Shown: positions 26,393 through 35,679, counted from the stretch's first letter. The stretch: DNA of 64,000 bases from Kribbella sp. CA-293567 (GCF_027627575.1 NZ_CP114065.1:1674001-1738000), one strand, 5' to 3'. Notes: a model not told the origin generated them from the letters alone. Made by a program: numbers and translations.

Positions 26393-28271
26393 GACCAGCC
26401 TGACCGAACGCCTGCTGTACGCCGCCGGCGTGATCGACCACGTCGGCCGCGTGGACGACGGCAACACCCGCACCGACTCGATGGAGCTCGAACGCCGGCG
26501 CGGGATCACCATCCGCTCGGCCGTGGTCTCGTTCGAGCTCGGCGACCTGACGGTCAACCTGATCGACACCCCGGGCCACTCCGACTTCATCGCCGAGGTC
26601 GAGCGCGCGCTGTCCGTGCTGGACGGCGCCGTGCTGGTGATCTCGGCGGTCGAGGGCGTTCAGGTGCAGACCCGGTTGCTGATGCGCACGCTCGGCCGCC
26701 TGCGCATCCCGACTTTGCTGTTCGTGAACAAGATCGACCGGATGGGCGCCCGGTACGACGAGCTGCTCGCCGACATCGCCCGGCTCCTCACCCCGGCCGC
26801 GGTGCCGATGGGCTCGGTGGCCGGCCTCGGCACGCGCACGGCGCGGTACTGGCCGTTTCCGCCCGTGCGGCCGGCGCTGGGTGAGTTGCTTGCTAATGGC
26901 AACGACATCTTCTGCGCGGGCTACCTCGACGACCTGCTCGGCGAAGACGACTACCGCCGTGAGCTGTCCGAGCAGGTACGCCGTGCGCGGGTGCATCCCG
27001 TGTACTTCGGCTCGGCCATGACCGGTGAAGGTGTCGCCGACCTGATCGACGGCATCCGAGAGTGGTTGCCGCGAGCAACCGGACGGCCGGCTGAACCGTT
27101 GCGCGCCTCGGTTTTCAAGGTCGAGCGCGGTACGGCGGGGGAGCGGATCGCGTCGGCCCGGGTGTTCGCCGGTCAGCTGCACGCGCGGCAGCCGATCGAC
27201 GTGCACCGCGGCAGCACGCAGTACGAGGTGAAGCCGACGGCGGTCCGCGTCTTCGAGCGAGGTGGGACGCGCCCGGTCGAGTGCGCGGAAGCCGGCCGGA
27301 TCGTCGCGCTCCGAGGGCTCAAGCAGGTGCAGATCGGCGACCAGCTCGGGACGCCGACCGGCCCGGACGCTCACCTCTTCGCCCCACCCACGCTGGAGAC
27401 CGCCGTCCTCGCGGCGGATCGGGTCAAGCTCTTCCAGGCGCTGCAGCAGCTGGCCGAGCAGGACCCGCTGATCCGGGTTCGCAAGAACCCGTTCGGGCAG
27501 CTCTCGGTGAACCTCTACGGCGAGGTTCAGAAGGAGGTGATCGCGTCGCTGCTGCAGGACGAGTACGGGCTCGCGGTCACCTTCAGTGAGACGACGCCGA
27601 TCCACATCGAACGCCCGGTCCGCATCGGTACGGCGGTTCGCGGGATCGGTGACCCCGGCAATCCGTGGTGCGCGGCCGTCGGCTTCCGCGTCTCGCCTGC
27701 CCCGGTCGGTACAGGAATCGGCTACCGGATGGAGGTCGAGCTCGGCGCCCTGCCGCGAGCGTTCCACAACGCGATCGAGGAGACTGCGCGAGCCGCTCTC
27801 GAGCAGGGCCTGTCCGGCTGGGAGGTGCTCGACTGCCGGGTCGACCTCATCCACACCCGGTACTCCGCGCCGGTGACGGTTGCCGCGGACTTCCGGCGTC
27901 TTGTGCCGCTGGTGCTCATGCAAGCGCTTCAACAGGCGGGCACCCGGGTCTACGAGCCGGTCAACAGCTTCGAGCTGGAGCTGCCACCCGACGCCGTCTC
28001 ATCGGTCATCTCCAAGCTCGCCGAGGCGGGCGCGACCCTGGAGAACACTGTGGTCGCGCCGGAGCGAACGACCCTGACCGGCCTGATCCCCGCCAGCCGG
28101 GTGCACTCCTTCGAGGCACAGCTGCCCGGCCTCACTCACGGTGAAGGTGTCCTACTCGCTGTCTTCAGCGGCTACCATCCGGTCCCTGGACACCCGCCGG
28201 TCCGTCCCCGCACGGACGGCAACCCGCTGAACCACGGCGAATACCTGCTCCACCTGAACCAGTCGAGCTGA
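26346..28271 (+). CDS. Tetracycline-resistance-like ribosomal protection GTPase (Otr(A)/Tet(M) type)
   Basis: 641 residues, the family's normal length. G1 is LAHVDAGKTSLTERLL (10-17 core), G3 DTPGHSDF, G4 VNKIDRMG. The C-terminal domain IV/V signature YSAPVTVAADFRRLVPLVL corresponds to the Tet(M) YSPVSTPADFR region, and the GYHPVPG / RPRTDGNPLN tail also matches. Such proteins resemble EF-G and release tetracycline from the ribosome; intrinsic actinobacterial copies may have other roles. TTG 26346 gives the usual MNTL-x-MGILAHVDAG start. It may be controlled by the leader ORF and the divergent STAND gene. Confidence 0.92.
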   Translation: MNTLTMGILAHVDAGKTSLTERLLYAAGVIDHVGRVDDGNTRTDSMELERRRGITIRSAVVSFELGDLTVNLIDTPGHSDFIAEVERALSVLDGAVLVISAVEGVQVQTRLLMRTLGRLRIPTLLFVNKIDRMGARYDELLADIARLLTPAAVPMGSVAGLGTRTARYWPFPPVRPALGELLANGNDIFCAGYLDDLLGEDDYRRELSEQVRRARVHPVYFGSAMTGEGVADLIDGIREWLPRATGRPAEPLRASVFKVERGTAGERIASARVFAGQLHARQPIDVHRGSTQYEVKPTAVRVFERGGTRPVECAEAGRIVALRGLKQVQIGDQLGTPTGPDAHLFAPPTLETAVLAADRVKLFQALQQLAEQDPLIRVRKNPFGQLSVNLYGEVQKEVIASLLQDEYGLAVTFSETTPIHIERPVRIGTAVRGIGDPGNPWCAAVGFRVSPAPVGTGIGYRMEVELGALPRAFHNAIEETARAALEQGLSGWEVLDCRVDLIHTRYSAPVTVAADFRRLVPLVLMQALQQAGTRVYEPVNSFELELPPDAVSSVISKLAEAGATLENTVVAPERTTLTGLIPASRVHSFEAQLPGLTHGEGVLLAVFSGYHPVPGHPPVRPRTDGNPLNHGEYLLHLNQSS

Positions 28272-28273
28272 GC

Positions 28274-28307
28274 TGGACCACGGCCGCCGTTCGGCGGCCG
28301 TGGTCCA
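28274..28307 (+). terminator. Terminator after the ribosomal protection gene
   Basis: A perfect 16-bp stem (TGGACCACGGCCGCCG at 28274-28289 pairing with 28292-28307) with a 2-base gap, 3 bp after the stop codon. Confidence 0.8.
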
Positions 28308-28341
28308 CCGGCTTCAAGTACTGAACTACGCTTGAGGGGAT

Positions 28342-30150
28342 ATGGCCGCCACTCCTGCACCCAACCTCGTCAATCTCGAAGCCGTCTCCAAAGGCTTCGG
28401 AACCCGCACCCTGCTCGACCGGGTGACCCTCGGCATCGGCCGGGGCGAACGGATCGGGGTGGTCGGGCGGAACGGGGACGGGAAGTCCACGCTGCTGCGG
28501 CTGCTCGCCCGGGAAGAGACCCCCGACAGCGGGCGGATCACCCACAACCGTGACCTGCGGCTGGGCTTCCTCGGACAGGCCGACAGCCTGGACCCGGAGA
28601 TGACCGTCGCGCACGCCGTACTGGGTGATGTCGAGACCTACACCTGGGCCGCCGACCCGCGCGCCCGTGAGGTGATGGAGCAACTGCTCGGTGGCGTCGA
28701 CCACGAAGCCCTGGTCGGCACCCTCAGCGGCGGTGAGCGCCGGCGGGCGTCGCTGGCCCAGCTGCTGATGACCGAGGTCGACCTGCTGATCCTCGACGAG
28801 CCCACCAACCACCTCGACATCGAGGCGGTCAACTGGCTCGCGCAGCACGTCGTGGACCGGGCCGGCGCCCTGCTCGTCGTCACCCACGACCGGTGGTTCC
28901 TGGACGAGGTCTGCAACGAGACCTGGGAGGTCCAGGGCGGCAACGTCAGCTCGTACGACGGTGGCTACGCCGCCTACGTGCTGGCCAAGGCCGAGCGGTC
29001 CCGCAACGAGGCCGTCGTCGAGGGCAAGCGGCAGAACCTGATGAAGAAGGAGCTCGCCTGGCTGCGCCGGGGAGCTCCCGCCCGGACGTCGAAGTCGAAG
29101 TTCCGGACCGACGCCGCCAACGCCCTGATCGAGAACGAGCCGGAGCCGCGCGACAAGCTGGCGCTGGCCCAGCTCGCGACCTCGCGGCTGGGCAAGGACG
29201 TCTTCGACGCCGAGGACGTCACCTTGAGCTTCGGTGACCGGCTGATGCTCGACCACGTCACCTTCCGGCTCGGCCCCGCCGACCGGATCGGCCTGCTCGG
29301 CCCGAACGGCGCCGGCAAGACGACCTTCCTCAAGGTGCTCACCGGCCTGCTGCCGCCGGACACCGGCAAGGTCAAGCAGGGCAAGACGGTCAAGATCGCC
29401 AACCTCTCGCAGACGCTGGAGGATCTGGACGGCTCGGTCACCGTGCTCGCGCACATCACCGACATCCGCCGGGTCGCGGCGCTGGCCGCCGGCGTCGGCG
29501 AGATGAACTCGTCGCAACTGCTGGAGCGGTTCGGCTTCACCGGCGACAAGCTGACCACCCGGATCAACGACCTGTCCGGTGGCGAGCGCCGCCGGCTGCA
29601 ACTGCTCCGGATCCTGCTCGACGAGCCGAACGTGCTGATCCTCGACGAGCCGACCAACGACCTGGACGTCGAGACGTTGACGGTGCTGGAGGACTTCCTC
29701 GACAACTGGCCGGGCGTCGTCGTGGTGGTCACCCACGACCGGTACTTCCTGGAGCGGGTCAGCGACATGGTCTACACGATCATGGGCGACGGCACCGTCC
29801 GGCACCTGCCCCGTGGCGTCGAGCAGTACCTCGAAGAACTCACCGCCGGTACGCCGTCCCGCCGCAGTACGTCACCTGCCGGTGCGCCGGCACCCACCTC
29901 GGCGGCAGCTGCTTCGGCCGAGCCCGCGGTGGATCCCGTCGCGGCCCGCGCGGCGAAGAAGGAACTCAACCGGATCGAGCGGCAGCTGTCCAAGCTGACC
30001 CACAACGAGGCGAAGCTGCACGACCAGCTGGCCGCGAACGCCAGCAACTACGCGCGGCTGTCGGAGCTGGACACCGAACTGCGCAAGATGGCCGAAGAAC
30101 GCGCCGAACTGGAAACCGCCTGGCTGGAAGCGGCCGAACGCACCGAATAA
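28342..30150 (+). CDS. ABC-F family ATPase
   Basis: 602 residues with two nucleotide-binding domains and no membrane segment. The first Walker A is VVGRNGDGKST, the first signature LSGGERRRASLAQ and Walker B LLILDEPTNHLD; the second set is LLGPNGAGKTT, LSGGERRRLQLL and VLILDEPTNDLD. The linker carries the charged KRQNLMKKELAWLRRGAPART of ABC-F proteins, and a C-terminal coiled coil (RIERQLSKLTHNEAKL) places it with the Uup group. ABC-F proteins act on the ribosomal E-site. ATG 28342 follows GAGGGGA. The second-position Asp in the first Walker A (GDGKS) is unusual but allowed. Confidence 0.93.
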   Translation: MAATPAPNLVNLEAVSKGFGTRTLLDRVTLGIGRGERIGVVGRNGDGKSTLLRLLAREETPDSGRITHNRDLRLGFLGQADSLDPEMTVAHAVLGDVETYTWAADPRAREVMEQLLGGVDHEALVGTLSGGERRRASLAQLLMTEVDLLILDEPTNHLDIEAVNWLAQHVVDRAGALLVVTHDRWFLDEVCNETWEVQGGNVSSYDGGYAAYVLAKAERSRNEAVVEGKRQNLMKKELAWLRRGAPARTSKSKFRTDAANALIENEPEPRDKLALAQLATSRLGKDVFDAEDVTLSFGDRLMLDHVTFRLGPADRIGLLGPNGAGKTTFLKVLTGLLPPDTGKVKQGKTVKIANLSQTLEDLDGSVTVLAHITDIRRVAALAAGVGEMNSSQLLERFGFTGDKLTTRINDLSGGERRRLQLLRILLDEPNVLILDEPTNDLDVETLTVLEDFLDNWPGVVVVVTHDRYFLERVSDMVYTIMGDGTVRHLPRGVEQYLEELTAGTPSRRSTSPAGAPAPTSAAAASAEPAVDPVAARAAKKELNRIERQLSKLTHNEAKLHDQLAANASNYARLSELDTELRKMAEERAELETAWLEAAERTE

Positions 30151-30156
30151 GTCAGC

Positions 30157-30182
30157 ACATTTCCGGCGGTCCGCGGAAATGT
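30157..30182 (+). terminator. First hairpin after ABC-F gene
   Basis: ACATTTCCG (30157-30165) pairs with CGGAAATGT (30174-30182), 7 bp after the stop. A second, longer hairpin follows. Confidence 0.55.
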
Positions 30183-30212
30183 ATACTTGATCAAATCTTT
30201 CGGGCCTTGAGT

Positions 30213-30257
30213 CGCGGCATACCCTCCTATCCCCTGTGATTGGGAGGGTATGCCGCG
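30213..30257 (+). terminator. Second hairpin after ABC-F gene
   Basis: CGCGGCATACCCTCC (30213-30227) pairs perfectly with 30243-30257 over a 15-base loop. With the preceding hairpin it forms a tandem terminator; alternatively both belong to an RNA element in the 422-bp gap. Confidence 0.65.
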
Positions 30258-30572
30258 CCTGCCGGGTGAGCGGCCCCGTACCTACCGGCCGGGTTGTCCA
30301 AGCCCCGAGCCCTGGACACTCCGGCCGACCTCGGCGAACCACCTCTTGCCGCCGAAGACACCGATTCTCGAACTCTGCGTAGTCGCTCGACCACCGATGG
30401 TGAGGAGACTAGTTCGAGTCGTCACTCAGTGTCGATAGTCGTGGACTACAGCAATCCTTCGATCTCGTTGCAACTAGCAACGATCGGCGCCCGGATAAAG
30501 TGACGGGTCGTCTTTTCGGATTATTCCGGCCGAAAAGGCGGCGGGTAACTCTGCTGCCGGAGAAATGCAGGA
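30258..30572. other. Non-coding stretch between ABC-F and MarR genes
   Basis: No convincing gene. It holds a 7-bp hairpin TCGTTGC-AACTA-GCAACGA (30465-30483) and, nearer the MarR gene, CTTTTCGG (30512-30519) pairing with CCGAAAAG (30530-30537), which is placed to terminate the minus-strand MarR transcript. The middle part is lower in GC than its surroundings. A small RNA cannot be excluded. Confidence 0.4.
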
Positions 30573-31070
30573 TCAGTGCTTTTCCTGGTCGAACGGAGCG
30601 ACCAGTTCGCGCAGTACGCGGGCGATCTTGGCCTGGTCCCGCTCGCTGATCGACCCGAGCAGGGTGCGCTCGTGCGCGAGCAGATCGGCCATCGCGGCAT
30701 CGACCGAGTCGCGGCCGGCCTCGGTCAGCTGGACGATCACGCCGCGGCGGTCGGCCGGGTCGGGCAGTCGCTCGACCAGGCCGCGGGCGGTCAGCCGGTC
30801 GACCCGGTTCGTCATCGTGCCCGAGGTCACCAGCGTCTCCTTCAGCAGCCGCCCGGGAGAGAGCTGGTACGGCGCGCCGGCCCGCCGCAGCGCGGCCAGT
30901 ACGTCGAACTCCCAGGACTCCAGGCCGTGCGTCTCGAACGCCTGACTGCGGGCCCGGTCGAGGTGCCGGGCCAGCCGGCTGACCCTCGACAGCACCTCCA
31001 TCGGCGCCACGTCGAGATCGGGCCGCTCCCGGCGCCAGGCCTCGATCAGCCGGTCGACCTCGTCTCTCAT
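30573..31070 (-). CDS. MarR-family transcriptional regulator
   Basis: 165 residues with a winged helix: SWEFDVLAALRRAG, LSPGRLLKETLVTSGTMTNRVDRLTARGLVERL (recognition helix) and the wing PDPADRRGVIVQLTEAG. It is divergent from tam across 92 bp that contains matching GACATCAAGA repeats, the expected operator. The ligand is unknown; MarR proteins usually respond to small aromatic or oxidant signals. ATG 31070. Confidence 0.92.
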   Translation of the reverse strand: MRDEVDRLIEAWRRERPDLDVAPMEVLSRVSRLARHLDRARSQAFETHGLESWEFDVLAALRRAGAPYQLSPGRLLKETLVTSGTMTNRVDRLTARGLVERLPDPADRRGVIVQLTEAGRDSVDAAMADLLAHERTLLGSISERDQAKIARVLRELVAPFDQEKH

Positions 31071-31085
31071 ACCGCGAGACTATGT

Positions 31086-31142
31086 CATCAAGACTCTTGA
31101 CATCAAGACAACCTGGAGGCGTAAAGTATCTCGACATCAAGA
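31086..31142. promoter_or_regulatory. MarR-type operators
   Basis: TCTTGACATCAAGA (31095-31108) is a perfect 6-2-6 palindrome and TCTCGACATCAAGA (31129-31142) repeats it with one change. A further CATCAAGA half-site is at 31086-31093. All lie between the divergent MarR and tam starts. Confidence 0.72.
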
Positions 31143-31162
31143 GATCTTCTCGAGAGGAACGC

Positions 31163-31948
31163 ATGCGCACCTCACCGGTCTGGAATCCAGAGCAGTACAA
31201 CAAGTACGCCGACGAGCGCGGCCGGCCCTTCGCCGACCTGGTCGCTCGCGTCCGGGCCGAGCAGCCCGGCCTGGTGGTGGACCTCGGCTGTGGCCCGGGG
31301 AACCTGACCGCCACGTTGGTTCACCGGTGGCCAGGGGCGACCGTGCTCGGGGTCGACAGCTCGCCGGAGATGATCGAGGAGGCCAGGCCGCTCGCCACTG
31401 AGCAGTTGAGTTTCGAGGTTGGAGACCTGCGGCAGTGGAGCGCGGAGCCGGGGTCCGTCGACGTGATCGTCACCAACGCGACCCTGCAGTGGATTCCCGA
31501 GCAGCTCGACCTGCTGCCAGGCTTCGTGCGGGCGCTCGCTCCGGGTGGGTGGCTGGCGATCCAGATCCCCGGCAACGGGAACGCGCCCTCGCACGCGATC
31601 CTTCGCGAACTGGCGGCGACCGACCCGTACGCCGAGTACGCGAAGGACAAGTCGCTCCGCCCGGACGTGCCTGGCCCGGCCGAGTATGTCGCAGCGCTCA
31701 CGGCCGAAGGCTGCACGGTCGACGCCTGGGAGACGACGTACAGCCATGTCCTGCAAGGGAAGAACGCCATACTGGAGTGGGTCAAGGGCACCGGCGCCCG
31801 GCCCGTCCTGCAGTCACTGCCCGACGACCTGCGCGAGCGGTTCGAGGCGGAGTACGGGGCTCGGCTGAACGACGCTTACCCGCCGAAGCCGTTCGGTACG
31901 GTGCTTCCGTTCCGCCGGATCTTCGCCGTCGCCCGGAAGGACAGCTGA
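31163..31948 (+). CDS. tam: Trans-aconitate 2-methyltransferase-like SAM methyltransferase
   Basis: 261 residues. WNPEQYNKYADERGRPF is the start typical of Tam; VVDLGCGPGNLTATL is the SAM motif, with TNATLQWIPE and LAPGGWLAIQIPGN following. Tam methylates trans-aconitate, which inhibits aconitase. ATG 31163 follows GAGAGGA; the frame is open upstream to 31082 across the operator region, so that part is not coding. It overlaps the VOC gene by one base and is MarR-controlled by inference. Confidence 0.85.
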   Translation: MRTSPVWNPEQYNKYADERGRPFADLVARVRAEQPGLVVDLGCGPGNLTATLVHRWPGATVLGVDSSPEMIEEARPLATEQLSFEVGDLRQWSAEPGSVDVIVTNATLQWIPEQLDLLPGFVRALAPGGWLAIQIPGNGNAPSHAILRELAATDPYAEYAKDKSLRPDVPGPAEYVAALTAEGCTVDAWETTYSHVLQGKNAILEWVKGTGARPVLQSLPDDLRERFEAEYGARLNDAYPPKPFGTVLPFRRIFAVARKDS

Positions 31949-32295
31949 TGAGACTCGACCACGTGCAGGTGTCCTGCCCGCCCGGCGGCGAAGAGGTGGC
32001 GCGCGCCTTCTACCGCGACACCCTCGGAATGACGGAGCTGGAGAAGCCGCCACTGCTCGCGGCGCGCGGCGGCTGCTGGTTCAAGGACGGTGACGCCGAG
32101 CTTCACGTCGGCGTCGAGGCGGACTTCGCTCCCGCACTGAAGGCGCACCCGGCTCTTGCAGTCGATGATCTGGATGCTCTGGCCGAAACCCTGCAGGAGA
32201 AGGGTTATCCGGTCACCTGGGACAACGAGACGATCCCGGGCCGTCGGCGGTTTCACACCGCCGACGGCCACGGGAACCGGATCGAACTCGTCTGA
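31948..32295 (+). CDS. VOC/glyoxalase-fold protein
   Basis: 115 residues: MRLDHVQVSCPPGGEEVARAF begins the first beta-alpha-beta module, CWFKDGDAELHVGVE and a C-terminal FHTADGHGNRIELV (the conserved DPxGNxIEL) complete the fold. Such proteins bind metal or drugs and include glyoxalases and resistance proteins. The start overlaps the tam stop (TGATG), so the two are cotranslated. Substrate unknown. Confidence 0.82.
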   Translation: MRLDHVQVSCPPGGEEVARAFYRDTLGMTELEKPPLLAARGGCWFKDGDAELHVGVEADFAPALKAHPALAVDDLDALAETLQEKGYPVTWDNETIPGRRRFHTADGHGNRIELV

Positions 32296-32319
32296 CCGAC
32301 CCCGGCAACTTCCGCCGGG

Positions 32320-34779
32320 TTACTCGGTGGCCAGAGCTCCGGCCGGCGCGACCTTCGCCGCGCGCCGGGCAGGCAGGATCGAGGCCAGCAGTCCGGCCAC
32401 CGCCGCGACCAGCGCGATGGTGATCAGCAGCCGGCCCGGTACGGCGTACTGCAGCGGCCCGTCGATCTGGCCACCCATCAGTGCCGCTGTTCCGGTCCAC
32501 CCGTAGAGCAGGCCGAGGCCGATGCCGAGTCCGGCCGCGACGAGTGCCATCAGCAGCGACTCGACCGCGAGCATGCCGCGCAACTGGTTCCTGGTCAGCC
32601 CCATCGCCCGGAGCAACGCGTTCTCCCGGGTCCGCTCCAGGACCGACAGGCTGAGCGTGTTGCCGACCCCGACCAGCGCGATCAGCACCGACACCGCGAG
32701 CAGGCCGACCGCGACCAGCAGCAGAACGTCGAACACCTGGGTGTAGAAGCTCCGCTCCGGCAACCCACCGGAGATGTTCAGCGATTTCACGGTGGGCAGC
32801 GACTGCTTGAGGTCGTCCATCACCTTCGGGCCGTCGGCCTTCGGGTCGGAAGCCAGCCAGTAGCCGGTCACCGCGGCGTTCGGCGCGAGCTTCTGCAGAT
32901 CTGTCTGGGTGACGGTGATCGGATCCAGCCCGTGAGCCTGCTGGACCTTGAGAGTGAGCTCCTGCTGACCCGAGACGATGGTGACGGTCGCGCCGTTCTC
33001 CACCTTCAGCATGTACATCGTGTTGCGATCCACCAGCGCCGTACCGGGTTGCAACCGGCCGGCCAGGACCGGATCGTGGATGACCGAGCCGGCTACGGCC
33101 TGGTCGATCCCGGTGAGCTCGAGGGTCTCACCCCCGGACTTGACGGTCGCGGTCTTCACCGGCACCACCTCGGTGATGCCCTTGATGTCGCCGAGCTGCT
33201 TGGCCGCGGTGGCCGGCAGCTTCTCCTCGTACACCCGGACGGTGACGTCGACCGGGTACTCCTTGTCCATCGTGACGTCGAAGGTCTTGCGGACCGAGGC
33301 GATCCCGACGCAGGTCAGGCTGATCAGCGTGACCCCGATCAGCAGCGCCGAGGTGGTCGCCGCCGTACGGCGCGGGTTGCGGACGGCGTTGGCGACGGCG
33401 ATCCGTGCGGGCACCCCACCCTTGCGGGCAGGCAGCGCGCCCAGCAACCGGACCAGGGCGGGCACCAGCAGGGAACCGATCGCCAGCACTCCGCAGAAGG
33501 AGATCACGCCTCCCGCGACCCCGGCGACCACCTGGCTCGACTGCGCACCGAGAGCCAGCAGCGCACCGCCGCCGGCCAGCAGCAGGAAGCCGAGGGTCAG
33601 CCGCAGTACGCCGGCCTTGGACTTGGCGACGGGCGCCGCGTCGGGGCGGAGGGCGGCGAGCGGAGCGACTCGGGTCGCCCGCCGTGCCGGTACGACAGCC
33701 GCCACGATGGTGACGATCGTGCCGAGCAGCAGCGGGACGAAGACCGAGACGAGGCCGAGGTGCAGGTCGACCGGAGGCAGGCCCCAGTCGAAGCTCCGGG
33801 CCAGCGTCAGGGCGATCGCGGACAGCGCGACGCCGAAGACCACACCGATGCCGGAGGCAACCAGCCCGACCAGGCTCGCCTCGGCCAGTACCGAGGAGAA
33901 GACCTGGCGGCGGGACGCTCCGACGCAGCGCAGCAGTGCCATCTCGCGGGTCCGCTGGGCGATCACGATGGTGAAGGTGTTGGCGATCACCAGACAGGCG
34001 ACGAACAGGGCGATCACCGCGAACATCCCGAAGACGCCACCGAGGACGTCGATGCCGTTGGTGATCTGCTTGACCTCGTGGTCGATCCAGCCTTCGCCGG
34101 TGAAGACCTCGAGGCCGGGGTTGACCGCGCCGGTGATCGCCGCGGCCAGGGCGGCCTGGTCGACGCCGGGAGCGGCCGCGATCTTGACCTGGTCGATGTA
34201 GCCCTCCGGCTGGAAGGTCTTCAGGGTGTCGGCCGTCGCGACGGCGCTGCCGCCGCCGAGCGAGGCGCTGTCGTCGACCAGGCCGACCACCTTCACCCGG
34301 TAGTTCTTGCCTTCCCAGGTGCTGAGCTTGAGCTCCTGGCCGACCGTGACCTTGTACTTCTCGGCCAGGCCGGCCGGCAGCGCGATCTCGTTCTTTGCCT
34401 CCGGCAACTTGCCGGAGGTGGCGGTCGGCCCGGCGATCTTCGAGGTGTCGTAGAGCGCGGCGATCGGCAGGTTGTCGGGACGGACCTGACCGGCCCACTG
34501 CACCTGCAGGTACGCCGAGGTCGCGATCACCACCGAGGCCGCCTGCGGCAGCTTCTTGATCGCCTCGGTGTCCTTGGTGGTGACCGACTCACGGTCGGAC
34601 CTGACCACCGCGTCGACGCCGGCGTTCTGCTTGCCGATCGTCTCGTCGATGCCGTGGGTGGCCGACGAGTGCGCGGTCATCGCCAGGGTGCCGAAGCCGA
34701 CCCCCAGCACGATCGCCAGACAGGCGGCGACCAGGCGGCCCAGGTGGGCGCGCAGCGAGGAGAGAATGGAGCGTCGCAC
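32320..34779 (-). CDS. FtsX/MacB-type ABC transporter permease
   Basis: 819 residues: an N-terminal helix, a large extracytoplasmic MacB-PCD-like domain, three helices with the FtsX motif (ALLRCVGASRRQVFSSVLAEA), a middle helix pair, a second extracytoplasmic domain, and a C-terminal FtsX repeat (ALLRAMGLTRNQLRGMLAVES). This duplicated layout is typical of actinobacterial exporters of antimicrobials or lipoprotein-linked substrates. GTG 34779 lies 3 bp after the ATPase gene, so the two form one transporter. An adjacent NarL-type two-component system is the probable regulator. Confidence 0.9.
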   Translation of the reverse strand: MRRSILSSLRAHLGRLVAACLAIVLGVGFGTLAMTAHSSATHGIDETIGKQNAGVDAVVRSDRESVTTKDTEAIKKLPQAASVVIATSAYLQVQWAGQVRPDNLPIAALYDTSKIAGPTATSGKLPEAKNEIALPAGLAEKYKVTVGQELKLSTWEGKNYRVKVVGLVDDSASLGGGSAVATADTLKTFQPEGYIDQVKIAAAPGVDQAALAAAITGAVNPGLEVFTGEGWIDHEVKQITNGIDVLGGVFGMFAVIALFVACLVIANTFTIVIAQRTREMALLRCVGASRRQVFSSVLAEASLVGLVASGIGVVFGVALSAIALTLARSFDWGLPPVDLHLGLVSVFVPLLLGTIVTIVAAVVPARRATRVAPLAALRPDAAPVAKSKAGVLRLTLGFLLLAGGGALLALGAQSSQVVAGVAGGVISFCGVLAIGSLLVPALVRLLGALPARKGGVPARIAVANAVRNPRRTAATTSALLIGVTLISLTCVGIASVRKTFDVTMDKEYPVDVTVRVYEEKLPATAAKQLGDIKGITEVVPVKTATVKSGGETLELTGIDQAVAGSVIHDPVLAGRLQPGTALVDRNTMYMLKVENGATVTIVSGQQELTLKVQQAHGLDPITVTQTDLQKLAPNAAVTGYWLASDPKADGPKVMDDLKQSLPTVKSLNISGGLPERSFYTQVFDVLLLVAVGLLAVSVLIALVGVGNTLSLSVLERTRENALLRAMGLTRNQLRGMLAVESLLMALVAAGLGIGLGLLYGWTGTAALMGGQIDGPLQYAVPGRLLITIALVAAVAGLLASILPARRAAKVAPAGALATE

Positions 34780-34782
34780 GGG

Positions 34783-35562
34783 TCAGGCCCCCAGCTGCCG
34801 CAGGGCGCCGAGCACGGATTCGGGGGTCGGGTCGGTGAGCTCACCGGCGAGCTTGCCATCGGCAAGCATCACCACCCGGTCGGCGTACGACGCCGCGAGC
34901 GGGTCGTGGGTGACCATCACGACGGTCTGACCGAACTCGCGGACCGAACGGCGCAGGAAGCCGAGCACCTCGGCGCCGGAGCGGGAGTCCAGGTTGCCGG
35001 TCGGCTCGTCGGCGAAGACCACCTCGGGCCGGCCGACCAGGGCGCGGGCGACGGCGACGCGCTGCTGCTGACCGCCGGACAGCTCCGACGGGCGGTGGGT
35101 GAGCCGGTCCTGCAGGCCGAGGACGTCGATCAGGGTGTTCATCCACTCCTGGTCGGGCTTGCGGTTGCCGAGCTCCAGCGGGAGCAGGATGTTGTCCTTG
35201 GCCGACAGCATCGGCAGCAGGTTGAAGGACTGGAAGACGAAGCCGATCCGGTCGCGCCGGATCTTGGTCAGCGCGGCGTCCGGCAGCTGGGTCAGCTCGG
35301 TCTCGCCCAGCAGCACCTGGCCCGAGGTCGGCGTGTCCAGACCCGCCAGGCAGTGCATCAGCGTCGACTTGCCGGAGCCCGACGGACCCATGATCGCGGT
35401 GAACCGGCCCACGCCGAAGTCGACGGAGACCCCGTCGAGCGCGGCGACCGCGGTGTCGCCCTGGCCGTAGACCTTGCGGAGGACGTGGGCGCGGATCGCG
35501 GTACGGGCGGCGGCGTCCTGCGGCAAACGCCCGAGCCCGAGCTCGCCGGTCTGGATGGTCAT
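34783..35562 (-). CDS. ABC transporter ATP-binding protein (MacB/LolD type)
   Basis: 259 residues. Walker A IMGPSGSGKST, Q-loop VFQSFNLLPML, signature LSGGQQQRVAVARAL and Walker B VVFADEPTGNLDSRS are those of the LolD/MacB family. ATG 35562 follows GAGGAGA. It precedes the duplicated FtsX-type permease by 3 bp. An 18-bp palindrome lies 100 bp upstream. Confidence 0.93.
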   Translation of the reverse strand: MTIQTGELGLGRLPQDAAARTAIRAHVLRKVYGQGDTAVAALDGVSVDFGVGRFTAIMGPSGSGKSTLMHCLAGLDTPTSGQVLLGETELTQLPDAALTKIRRDRIGFVFQSFNLLPMLSAKDNILLPLELGNRKPDQEWMNTLIDVLGLQDRLTHRPSELSGGQQQRVAVARALVGRPEVVFADEPTGNLDSRSGAEVLGFLRRSVREFGQTVVMVTHDPLAASYADRVVMLADGKLAGELTDPTPESVLGALRQLGA

Positions 35563-35661
35563 CGTTCTCCTCGAAATGCCGGGGGCGAGACGTTCTCGCC
35601 CACACTCCAGAAGTTAGTCACCGCGGCGCCCGGAAGAGTCGGACCAGGGAATGGACTCCCC

Positions 35662-35679
35662 GTACGACCTAGGTCGTAC
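35662..35679. promoter_or_regulatory. Perfect 18-bp palindrome, probable response-regulator site
   Basis: GTACGACCTAGGTCGTAC is exactly self-complementary and lies between the ABC operon (start 35562) and the stop of the response-regulator gene (35742). NarL/LuxR-type regulators bind such inverted sites, so the neighbouring response regulator is the obvious candidate. No gene is coded here. Confidence 0.6.
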
